Below, piece by piece: positions 8,317 through 16,618 of a stretch of DNA of 64,000 nt. Numbering within the stretch: the stretch's first letter is position 1; every line of letters begins with the position of its first letter. The DNA lies in NCBI GenBank assembly GCA_021787335.1, contig JAJYMC010000044.1, positions 1 through 64,000 on the forward strand, given 5' to 3'. Position numbers and translations under genes: made by a program. The notes below the pieces were generated by a model. It was not told where the DNA came from. It made no database searches and saw only the letters and a program-made list of their open reading frames with translations. Source of the stretch: Bacillota bacterium (GTDB taxonomy: Bacteria; Bacillota; Sulfobacillia; JAJYWN01; JAJZPE01).

Positions 8317-9579
8317 TTATCTCAAAGGCTCAAGGGCTTTGACAACATCGAGAACGCGGTCAAAATCCGCGAGGCCTATGGCCGCGAAGTGAGCCAAGCT
8401 GTTTCGAATGTCCTTGATAAACCGAAGTGGATTGGCCAAGTTCTGCCTAATTCTCAATGGCAGGGATGTTGAAACAGCGATATTGGCCAAATGACCGAAT
8501 TGGGTTAGTGGGCGCTCCGGGGTGCCTTGAATGTCCTCGGGGTGGAGCGCGGCGGCGTAGTCAACCCACCCCGGTCCAACCTGACGTGTCAGGTATGCGC
8601 ATATGTCACGCCGGAGACTATCGAGAAGGGGCATCAGAATCCGGACCTCACCCCTCCAAATCCGGTGGTCGATAATGTCACGCCGCTCCAACAGAGCGGC
8701 TGCCGATGAATGAAGCTCCATCCCGCTCTCCGGCGTGTAACTCAGGGCTCCAATGCGCCATAAGGGTTCCGCCTCGACTGGTGGCGCCAGTTGGGCCTTA
8801 ACCCTTCGCCAGTACCCACTATCCAATACGTTAGCTGCGTTCAGTCGGGTCAAGAGGCCCCGGGTCCAACCCAATCGCGTCCCATAGTCCGTCAGCAGCT
8901 TATCCAGCACTGATCCATCACATGGGGGATTGGAAAGAAGCTCATCCAGCAATCCCAAGTCGCTTCCAGCGAGCTCCGGGCCAACCATCCCAGGCCAAGA
9001 GGTCAAACCCGATTGGCCGCCCGAACTCCGGCGAGCGAAGAGCTCCAAGTCAAGACCTGATAGGTGCCCCCACAAGCGACGAACTGCGAGACGAACATCG
9101 TCCGTGGGCACGCCGAAAGAGTCACTGTTAGCGACTATAAGCAAAGCTCTCTGGCTAAAGGGCGGTTCCACCAAAGTGGCCGCCCGGCTCCACTCTCCAA
9201 CAAACCGTTTCCATCGCTGTAGCTCGACATCACCCGTAGGAGTTAGCGCCTCAATCACGACTATATCCGGAAACTCTGGATGTCCTATAAGGGATGCGGG
9301 CGAACAGTCGGCAAGATCGGACGCGTCGAGGCCAAGGCTTTGGCACAATGCCAGTCCGGGTATCAATGAGCGGATACCCGGGTCAACAGTGTCGAATCGC
9401 TTGACAGACCGATCTCTTCCCACGCATTGCTCTACCACGCTATCTACCATCGGCGCTACGGCGATTTGTTCGGGCATCACCCAAAACACACTTCTGCCCG
9501 AGCACAGGTCATCGGCAATCACTGTGCAATGCAGACGGATTCCGGGAAGGTCCATGGATTCCCAGAAGGCACCACTCAC
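8317..9579 (-). CDS. HEPN-motif protein, putative defence effector
   Basis: This 420-residue protein has no recognised full-length family. Its C-terminal helical region contains DIRNSLAHF, an R-x4-H motif (about Arg392 and His397) of the type that forms the catalytic pair in HEPN ribonucleases. The preceding residues (NPLRFIKDIRN) fit the end of a HEPN helix. The N-terminal 200 residues alternate hydrophobic strands and helices (VFWVMPEQIAVAP, PDIVVIEAL, RALLIVANSD), resembling a P-loop-like fold without a Walker A motif. GTG 9579 overlaps the upstream stop (GTGA), with AAGGAGG about 11 bases ahead, so it is coupled to the large ATPase gene. An RNase effector role is inferred, not shown. Confidence 0.7.
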   Translation of the reverse strand: MSGAFWESMDLPGIRLHCTVIADDLCSGRSVFWVMPEQIAVAPMVDSVVEQCVGRDRSVKRFDTVDPGIRSLIPGLALCQSLGLDASDLADCSPASLIGHPEFPDIVVIEALTPTGDVELQRWKRFVGEWSRAATLVEPPFSQRALLIVANSDSFGVPTDDVRLAVRRLWGHLSGLDLELFARRSSGGQSGLTSWPGMVGPELAGSDLGLLDELLSNPPCDGSVLDKLLTDYGTRLGWTRGLLTRLNAANVLDSGYWRRVKAQLAPPVEAEPLWRIGALSYTPESGMELHSSAAALLERRDIIDHRIWRGEVRILMPLLDSLRRDICAYLTRQVGPGWVDYAAALHPEDIQGTPERPLTQFGHLANIAVSTSLPLRIRQNLANPLRFIKDIRNSLAHFAAIGLADFDRVLDVVKALEPLR

Positions 9580-12500
9580 AGACCCAAGGCCCTCCTTACG
9601 GTGGGGTCTACCGTCAAGACTCCCTGCTGAAGCGTCAAGAGCCCCAATCTGGCGAGGTACTCTATTTCGGAGGCGATGGTTTCCAGGCTGGCTTCCGAAC
9701 GACCCAGGTTCTCCGGGGTCACATCTGAAGGATCCAGTGTCTCAAATGTACCCACTAGCTTCAGAATGTCATCGGCATAGGTCCCTTTCAGGGCTCCGGC
9801 TGCTTCAAGGAACCTTGTAGCCACGCCATCTTCATCGGCCTTGAGCTTAGCACCGAGCTGGTCTGCTGCCCTCCGGGGGTCCACGTGGTCCAAGCGTTTG
9901 CCGTACTCTTTATGGAGGTTCCTGAAAAGCTCTTGAACGAGGAACGGCCACCCTCCCGTAGCAGTGGCGATTTTCTCTTTCACCTCTCCGATATCGAGCA
10001 ATGAGCTCGCACGAATGAAGCGCTCGACCATGTTTGAGTCCCATAGGCCCAAAGTAACAACCGCATCGATGGCGTCTTCATCGGCGCTTCGTTCAGGTTC
10101 GGGGCGACTGAACCACCGGCTCGTGGCAGCAGCGTCGAAGGTAAAGACGCAATGAACCGTCCGATGCTTCGCTCGCCGCTTCCGGAGCAACGCTTGTATT
10201 TCAAGGAGCGCTTGGCCGGGTGACTTGTCAAAAGACCAAAGGTGGGAGCCGTTAATAGATAGCACGTGTTTCCCGCTATCATGGTTGAACACTCGGGTTT
10301 CAAGGAATGACTGCACCCCACCAACCGATACACATTCCGGTGGAAGCACAACTAGACTTGAGTCAGTCCCTTCGCCGGGCCCTGACACCAGCCGCTTTAG
10401 CCTGAGAGGTAGATCGCCAAACCCAAGGGCCTCAGAGCCAAAAACCAGCCCGACCCCGGTTTGTCCTTTCAGCAATGCGCCTTCTTGGGCTAGAGTTAGC
10501 GGAGACCATGTGCCGGCCTTGATGTCCAAATCCGCTCTGAGGTTGCGCGGATCATACTCAACGGGTTTGACGTTCTTAGAAAGCTCCTGAATTCTGTCCC
10601 AGATGTCATCTTCTGATCCAAAGGCACGGACGACGTTAGCGTTACGCAGCCGGAAAGTGGCTCTTTCCTCCTGCCAGATCAAGACGCCAAGCCCTACCAG
10701 CTCTTGAAGCAAGGACTTGGCTTCCTCTGGGGTAGCTCCGTCAAGAAACCCACCTTGATTCTGCCATTGACGAGCGCAATCAAGAATATCCCGAACACGC
10801 ATTTCCTGACGGTAGCCATCACCAGCTGAGGACTGTTCCAGGATCATAGCATAAACGAGCATCTCGTACCTGGGATCGAGTGCTACCGTCCACTCGAACC
10901 GTTCCCGCATGACCTGGCGGACCTCTGGATTTCTGTAAACATCCTCGATCATCTTTAACGTCAAGGAGTATGGTGGAGAGGTGTTCCTTCTGGCCTTTAC
11001 CAGTTCGGAGCAAAAATGCTGGATTAAAGCCGGATGATAATTCGTGTAGGCGAGAATGCGGTAAATGGCATCGTTGTCCTGGAACTCGAATCCAAGCATT
11101 GACAACGGCTCCCTGACGAGGGCCAAAGCTTCATCGGGCTCTAGGGGGCCTATGTTGACGCTCTGCAGATGCGCAAACGGGTGATTGGGAATGGAACAGA
11201 AACGCTGGACGCCGTGAAGACCCGAGAAAACGAATTTGATGCGTCGTTCAGAACTATCCATCAGCTTCTTTAGCTGTTGAACAACAATGAAATCGGATTT
11301 CGCGTCGGCTTTTAGAAAATTGTCTGCTTCATCCAGGAGGATAAGGATCCTGGCATCGGGGTACTTGGCCAGCGCTCGAAGCATTTCGGTAGAAACGTTA
11401 TTGGCGGTATCAAGAACCTTGGAATCAACAAGCTTGATACTAGCAGCCCATTCCTTAATGTGCTGCCAAACCTCGGAAACGGGATGATTGCCCTCAGGGT
11501 CACCGAGGTTCTTGATATCGTTGAGGAATACGAACTGCCTTGCTTCCGGCCGGTTGAACCGTCGTTCAACGGCACGAAGAACCGCTGACTTCCCCAGCTG
11601 TCTTCCTCCATAGATGATAGCCGTTCTGTTGGGGTCCCACAGGTCTGAGATGACGTCAGAGCGACCACGGAACATCTCAGGTGGGACATTTCCGGCACCA
11701 AACGGCGTGTACGGGTTAACGTAACCCCAAGGCATAGAGCAAGCAACGCACGGGGCCAAGCGATGCGACCTGACGCTGGCTAAGTAATATATCAGCAGTT
11801 CATCGACCAAGAGCACTGTGAGTTGACGACGAAGGCAGAAAGCACCCCAGTCCTCACGTTGGCGCAGAGGCATCCTTCCCATGAAGAGCACCACCGGGGA
11901 TCTGCCGTTAAGGCCGGCCTCTTGGACCAACTGACCGAGGGAATCAGCGCTTGGCCTGTCCCAAACGACCAGAACGTCATAAACGCCTTTCCTATCAGAG
12001 CCGAACTGAGGCAGAGGCGAGAACCCCCCATCGGACATCTCCGCGGAGTAATGCCAGTACGACTGGCGGGTGTTCTTCCTCGTGACTCGGGGGGATACAA
12101 AGCCTAGGTAACGCAGAATGGCCGCCAATGACCCTGTCCAGTCCGTTCGCGGGTCAACAGCCCCATGCGTTCCCTTCAGCCCGTAGAACGCGTCAACCGC
12201 TGCGGCAATCTCTTTATACCGAGCACCCGGGATCGAACTCATGTCAAGACCCGGAATCTTCCCACCCTCGGTGAGCTTCTTTCTTACGTGTTTCTTCCCG
12301 GCTCGGTCGTCATCATCGAGAGCTTTGATAAGCTCTGGGATGGACTTGTGAAAGCGCTCGAACTCGTCTACTCCAGTCCATTCCGGCTCTTTCGTGGCCA
12401 GCCGGTTGGATCTCAAGATTCCCTCGATAAGAGTAGTGTACTCTTCTGCGAGGGCAAGGTCTTCTCTCTCAAGAGCCCTGAGAGCCCCTTCGATGAACTC

Positions 12501-12953
12501 CGCGGACTGTGCTCTAATCTCACCTTCGGTCTGCTCGACGGCAGCCTTCAACTTATTAATAACTTCCCGCAAGTGCGCTGAGCGGTTGCGGCGGTGCTCC
12601 GCAAGCTCTTCTGCCACACGTGATAGTTCAGCCTCAAAAAGGCCGTAACGAGGGTCAGCAGAGCGCTCGCGCCTCTCCAGGTCCAAAAGACGAGCTTCAA
12701 AACCAGCACGTTCAGTTTCGGTCAAGCCATGGCCTATCATCGCATCCTCAAGATCCCTGCGCACCCTGTTTAGGCGGAGTCTGAAGGTCTGGGAAGCTTC
12801 TGTCTGAGCGTCCTGAACTGACGCCCTTAGGCTTGACGCGTTCTCGCCAGGAAGGAGATCAAGAACCAACCGACACAACAGGAAATCCCTATTGGCCATA
12901 TGCCTGGAGAAAAGCGCGCGCGGGTCCGGTTTGGCCAGCAGCGCCTCGGCCAA
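9576..12953 (-). CDS. Large STAND-like P-loop ATPase, downstream part of a split gene
   Basis: At least 1,125 residues read in this frame. The order is a charged coiled coil (about 40-190), an alpha/beta segment ending PVVLFMGR, and a STAND/AAA-like NTPase (about 420-650) with an entry motif MFRGR, Walker A GGRQLGKSAVL (about 450) and Walker B ILILLDEADNF (about 540). A second NTPase-like module (about 800-1125) lacks Walker A but keeps a GGWPFLVQELF helix and a terminal winged-helix-like segment. The TTG at 12953 has no ribosome site, and the frame stays open upstream to a TGA near 13000. The sequence reads smoothly from the preceding frame if one base is added at 12969-12971. It is probably the C-terminal two thirds of one protein of about 1,770 residues. 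Confidence 0.75.
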   Translation of the reverse strand: MAEALLAKPDPRALFSRHMANRDFLLCRLVLDLLPGENASSLRASVQDAQTEASQTFRLRLNRVRRDLEDAMIGHGLTETERAGFEARLLDLERRERSADPRYGLFEAELSRVAEELAEHRRNRSAHLREVINKLKAAVEQTEGEIRAQSAEFIEGALRALEREDLALAEEYTTLIEGILRSNRLATKEPEWTGVDEFERFHKSIPELIKALDDDDRAGKKHVRKKLTEGGKIPGLDMSSIPGARYKEIAAAVDAFYGLKGTHGAVDPRTDWTGSLAAILRYLGFVSPRVTRKNTRQSYWHYSAEMSDGGFSPLPQFGSDRKGVYDVLVVWDRPSADSLGQLVQEAGLNGRSPVVLFMGRMPLRQREDWGAFCLRRQLTVLLVDELLIYYLASVRSHRLAPCVACSMPWGYVNPYTPFGAGNVPPEMFRGRSDVISDLWDPNRTAIIYGGRQLGKSAVLRAVERRFNRPEARQFVFLNDIKNLGDPEGNHPVSEVWQHIKEWAASIKLVDSKVLDTANNVSTEMLRALAKYPDARILILLDEADNFLKADAKSDFIVVQQLKKLMDSSERRIKFVFSGLHGVQRFCSIPNHPFAHLQSVNIGPLEPDEALALVREPLSMLGFEFQDNDAIYRILAYTNYHPALIQHFCSELVKARRNTSPPYSLTLKMIEDVYRNPEVRQVMRERFEWTVALDPRYEMLVYAMILEQSSAGDGYRQEMRVRDILDCARQWQNQGGFLDGATPEEAKSLLQELVGLGVLIWQEERATFRLRNANVVRAFGSEDDIWDRIQELSKNVKPVEYDPRNLRADLDIKAGTWSPLTLAQEGALLKGQTGVGLVFGSEALGFGDLPLRLKRLVSGPGEGTDSSLVVLPPECVSVGGVQSFLETRVFNHDSGKHVLSINGSHLWSFDKSPGQALLEIQALLRKRRAKHRTVHCVFTFDAAATSRWFSRPEPERSADEDAIDAVVTLGLWDSNMVERFIRASSLLDIGEVKEKIATATGGWPFLVQELFRNLHKEYGKRLDHVDPRRAADQLGAKLKADEDGVATRFLEAAGALKGTYADDILKLVGTFETLDPSDVTPENLGRSEASLETIASEIEYLARLGLLTLQQGVLTVDPTVRRALGL

Positions 12954-14896
12954 CGCTCTTGCGTATCCGGGCCGATGCCGGACGGAGCACTTCCGTCAGG
13001 GTTTACGGGGGCGTGGTCAAGGACCAGCAGAGGAGCAACAAGGCAACGCTTGTAGTCAAGGGCGTTGACCTCAGAGCCAGCTTCGGAGCTAGCTTCGAAC
13101 TGAAGCTCAGCGGCGATAGCCCGTAACTGCTCCCAGACCGAGTCTCTTAGCGCCCTTAGAGGCAGCGAGACGGAACCCGTTTCCGTGCGGTCCCCCATTT
13201 CATGCCAGGCCTGCAGAAAGCGACTCCTAAACAGGGCCACCTGCTGGTCTCTCCAGTCAGGTCTCAACGTCTGATCAGATTCGACACCGTCCACCCATCG
13301 CTCGATGATGCCGGCCAGTTCTTCCAGCCGGGTGAGCAAGGTCTCAAGGATCGGCCCCGTTATTCGGGGAACCGTGGGGCCGTGTGTTGAGAGTCTGGTC
13401 TGCTCAGTGATAACCTCACCCATTGATGTGTGGTTCGACAAGCGACTTTTCAGAACGCCCCGCACAAAGGCTATCTGGTCGCGTGAATCCAAGGCAACTG
13501 CAGAGGCCGCACGGCCTATGTCTGTGGTCTCCGACGCCAAACGATGAACCACTTTGGCTGCAGGGGGATACCTAAGATGGCTGTTCTTCTGCACGGTAAG
13601 CCATCTGTTAGCCTGGCCTACGCTGTCCGTCAAGGTCTGCTCGACCATGTGTTTGCTCTTGTTGCCGTGGACACTAGCCTTGTTCAGGGATACTCCAGTT
13701 GACGAGAAATCATGGACTGCAGATAGCAGAGGACGCAATTCGGGGGGGCCCCCTTCAACCAACCACGAAGAGGCGCCAGTCTCAGGCGCCATCAAAGATG
13801 GCCGGAGCGATGCCAGGACTACTAGCAACTGTGCCTCCTCGGAAGCCAACCCGCTTCCCGAGAAGGCGGGGTCCGCCAAAGGCGAAGGGCGCTCATAGAT
13901 GATTGTAGCCAACTCGTTGCTGGCGTCGTCCCCAGGCGACTTGACCATGGAAGCCAGGAAACACGCTCTTGCGATCCAGGGAGGAGCAACTCGGCAAGCT
14001 TCCTCTCCCTGGGTGAATGACAACCAGAAAGCCGTCGCGAGGTCGCCCTTGGCAACACTCTGCCAGAATAACTCCTCGACAGGAGCGGCACTAGGTTCGG
14101 ATGGTGGCTGGTTCGGAGCCAACTCCTCGGCCGGCGACTGAGCGCTATCTTCACTCAGGGGTCTTTCGGGAGTACTGGGAACTGGAGCTGCGGGCTCAGT
14201 ATTACAGGCCAGTTCATCTGTTGCTACTCCTGGAATCACCGAAGCTTCCTTACCGCCCAGGTCTTGCGTATCTTCCGAGAGGCCAGTTGGTGGAGCTTCT
14301 TGTTCCGTTTCCTCTGGAGTGAATTCGTCTTGATCGCTCGTAGTGGCAGAAAGCCCAGGAGACGTGCTGCCGTCTGAGTGTGGGGGCTCGGGCGCCCCCG
14401 AGAGCCGCCGAACCAGATCAGTGAACGCCGCCACTAGCCTGGCCTCAATCTCTTCAAGGTCGGCGTTTTGCTGCCGCAACCCCGTGCGAGTCAGAGGCCT
14501 ATTCTGGAACAGGTCCTCATACTTGGCCAACAGGTTGTCCAAGTTCGGCAGACTTTCAATAACCAGAGCCGCTTGATCAAGACCTAATGCTGATTCGCTC
14601 GCTGGGGCCAATGCCTGAGGCCAGTTTAGCTCGTGGAACTTGAGCCGATCCGCGTTGCCTTCGAGGAAGTTAGTCACCAAAGACCGGGCCTGAGCAATGG
14701 TCTCATCCCTTAGTTGGAGTTCATTTAGGGCTGCGCTCTTCTGCGCTTTGAGTTCTGCGAGTCTACTGATAAAATCGTCGACATGCTGCCACACCCTGTC
14801 CTTCGGATCAGCCTCGGAGAGCTTGTCAGTTAATTTGGCCAGCTCGGCTGCAAGGTCTTGTGGTGGTGAAACACTTTTCCGCCTTGACCCTTTCAA
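12827..14896 (-). CDS. N-terminal part of the split defence-like giant protein
   Basis: No family was recognised. The real coding part is mostly helical. A charged coiled-coil start (LAAELAKLTDKLSEAD..., about 10-75) leads to a helical stretch, then a long acidic Pro/Ser/Thr/Glu-rich linker (about 170-265), then a helical domain with FWQSVAKGDLATAFWLSF. The start chosen is TTG 14896, six bases after GAGGAGGG; an in-frame TTG at 14914 overlaps that site. The last ~45 residues before the stop at 12827 (WPRRCWPNRTRARF...) look like out-of-frame sequence, while the other frame continues as good protein. A single missing base at a CCC run (GGG at 12969-12971 on plus) explains this. Confidence 0.65.
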   Translation of the reverse strand: MKGSRRKSVSPPQDLAAELAKLTDKLSEADPKDRVWQHVDDFISRLAELKAQKSAALNELQLRDETIAQARSLVTNFLEGNADRLKFHELNWPQALAPASESALGLDQAALVIESLPNLDNLLAKYEDLFQNRPLTRTGLRQQNADLEEIEARLVAAFTDLVRRLSGAPEPPHSDGSTSPGLSATTSDQDEFTPEETEQEAPPTGLSEDTQDLGGKEASVIPGVATDELACNTEPAAPVPSTPERPLSEDSAQSPAEELAPNQPPSEPSAAPVEELFWQSVAKGDLATAFWLSFTQGEEACRVAPPWIARACFLASMVKSPGDDASNELATIIYERPSPLADPAFSGSGLASEEAQLLVVLASLRPSLMAPETGASSWLVEGGPPELRPLLSAVHDFSSTGVSLNKASVHGNKSKHMVEQTLTDSVGQANRWLTVQKNSHLRYPPAAKVVHRLASETTDIGRAASAVALDSRDQIAFVRGVLKSRLSNHTSMGEVITEQTRLSTHGPTVPRITGPILETLLTRLEELAGIIERWVDGVESDQTLRPDWRDQQVALFRSRFLQAWHEMGDRTETGSVSLPLRALRDSVWEQLRAIAAELQFEASSEAGSEVNALDYKRCLVAPLLVLDHAPVNPDGSAPSGIGPDTQERWPRRCWPNRTRARFSPGIWPIGISCCVGWFLISFLARTRQA

Positions 14897-14927
14897 GGAG
14901 CTCCCTCCTCGCAATCGGTGGCTTCAC

Positions 14928-14998
14928 GCTCCTAGGGGCCCAAACTTTGAGCCGACCTCGTGGACTTTGGCCACTCTTCGGCTCAACGTTCTAGGAGC
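14928..14998. promoter_or_regulatory. Interrupted inverted repeat upstream of the defence-like operon
   Basis: GCTCCTAG (14928-14935) and TGAGCCGA (14948-14955) recur as exact reverse complements TCGGCTCA (14978-14985) and CTAGGAGC (14991-14998). The element lies between the operon start and the end of the aminotransferase gene. It could be an operator, a leader hairpin controlling the operon, or the 3' hairpin of the incoming aminotransferase transcript. There is no T-run. Confidence 0.6.
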
Positions 14999-15016
14999 AC
15001 GTGGGATCCAGTATTC

Positions 15017-16387
15017 CTAGCCTTTGGCGACCTCCAGGGCCACCTGCTCCAGGACGTCCAGGGCCTCGTTCAGCACGTCGGTCGGGATGACCAGCGGGAT
15101 CAGCATCCGTAGGACGTTGCCGTAGATGCCGCACTTGACCGAGATGACGCCGCGGGAGATGCCCTTGGCCATGATCGCGTTGACCTCGCTGGCCGCGGGC
15201 TCCTTGGTTGTGGTGTCCTTGACGAACTCGGCCCCGATCATCGCCCCGAGGCCGCGGATGTCGCCGATGAAGAGCTTCGAGCCGGGGGTCGCCTCGAGCT
15301 TCTTGGCCATTGTCACGAAGCGGTCGCGGATGACCTTGCCCAGCTCGGCCGCGCGCTTGACGAGGCCCTCCTCCTCGATGACGTCGAGGACGGCGTTGGC
15401 CGCCGAGCAGGCCACCGGGTTGCCGACGTAGGTGCCGCCGATGGTGCTGTCCGGCGGGGCGTCGAGGATGTCCTTGCGCCCGATGACGCCCGAGATGGGC
15501 AGGCCGACGGCGATGGACTTGCCGACCAGGATCATGTCTGGCTCCACGCCCAACTGCTCGCAGGCGAAGAAGGTACCGGTACGGCCGTAGCCCGACTGGA
15601 TCTCGTCGGCGATGAGGACGATGTTGTTCTTCCGGGCGATCTCCTGCATCCGCTTGAGGTAGTCCGGGTGGAGGGGGATGAAGCCGCCCTCACCCTGCTG
15701 CGGCTCGAAGATGATGGCCGCGCAATCGTCCGGATGGACCTGGATCAGGAGGGCCTTTTCGAGGGCATCGCCGCAGAACTTGACATAAGCCTTCTCCGAC
15801 ATCCCGTCCGGGCGGCGGTAGACATAGGGCGCCGGCACCCGGTAGATCTCCGGGGCAAACGGGCCGAAGCCGGATTTGTATGGCTTGACCTTACTGGTCA
15901 GGGACATGGCCATGTTGGTCCGGCCGTGGAAGGCGCCCTCCAGGGCGATGATCCCCATCTTGTGGGTGAACTTGCGGGCCATCTTGACCGCGTTCTCGAC
16001 GGCCTCAGCGCCCGAGTTGAAGAAGGCGGCCTTCTTCGGGCCCTTGACCGGGGCCAGGGCGATCAGCCTCTCGGACAGCGTGATGTACGATTCATAGGGG
16101 ATCACCGAAAAGTCGGTGTGGGTGAAGTTGGCCACCGCATCCTGAATGGCTTTGACCACCTTCGGATGGCTGTGCCCGACGTTCAGGCAACCCAGGCCGC
16201 CGGCCAGGTCGATGAAGACGTTCCCGTCCGCGTCGGTGACCAGGGCGCCATGCGCCTCCTTGATGATCACCGGGACGTGGAGGGACAGAGCGTCAGCAAC
16301 CACCTTCTCCTTAGCGGTGGTCAGGGCCTTTGACTTCGGCCCCGGGATCGCGGTGACGAGCTTGATGGCTTTATTTTGCACGGCCAC
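15017..16387 (-). CDS. Class III PLP aminotransferase, 4-aminobutyrate aminotransferase family
   Basis: About 456 residues. It transfers an omega- or alpha-amino group to a keto acid using pyridoxal phosphate. The aminotransferase class III core is complete: LAGGLGCLNVGHSHPKVV, FNSGAEAVENAVKMAR (phosphate contact), ADEIQSGYGRTG (the Asp holding the PLP pyridine N) and the Schiff-base Lys in LVGKSIAVGLPISG. GTG 16387 is chosen because GGGGAGG lies eight bases upstream; the frame is open further upstream but without a site. The high GC and codon use match the host rather than the flanking AT-richer islands. It is divergent from the M20 gene, and the two could act together on an N-acyl or amino acid substrate. 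Confidence 0.9.
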   Translation of the reverse strand: MAVQNKAIKLVTAIPGPKSKALTTAKEKVVADALSLHVPVIIKEAHGALVTDADGNVFIDLAGGLGCLNVGHSHPKVVKAIQDAVANFTHTDFSVIPYESYITLSERLIALAPVKGPKKAAFFNSGAEAVENAVKMARKFTHKMGIIALEGAFHGRTNMAMSLTSKVKPYKSGFGPFAPEIYRVPAPYVYRRPDGMSEKAYVKFCGDALEKALLIQVHPDDCAAIIFEPQQGEGGFIPLHPDYLKRMQEIARKNNIVLIADEIQSGYGRTGTFFACEQLGVEPDMILVGKSIAVGLPISGVIGRKDILDAPPDSTIGGTYVGNPVACSAANAVLDVIEEEGLVKRAAELGKVIRDRFVTMAKKLEATPGSKLFIGDIRGLGAMIGAEFVKDTTTKEPAASEVNAIMAKGISRGVISVKCGIYGNVLRMLIPLVIPTDVLNEALDVLEQVALEVAKG

Positions 16388-16618
16388 GACGGCAACCTCC
16401 CCTTTGCTTTCAGCTGGGATTGGTCTGTAAACCCAGAACACTTTATTCGCCGTTGCATAGAGAAGCTCCTACCGACCCCGGCGGGTTGGCCGAGAAATGG
16501 TGGAAGGTGGGGGAATTGGAGCCTGCCAGGTAGGACGCCGGCGGGTCGAGGGCGAATTACTGAAACCGGAAGCCTCACATGAGCTGCGAATCCCCAGAGA
16601 CCCCGAGGAGGCAGCCCA

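Noticed and set aside
12827-12953. 127-base coding overlap as a real overlapping gene pair
   Set aside because: One frame reads well and the other does not in this interval. A one-base frameshift is simpler.
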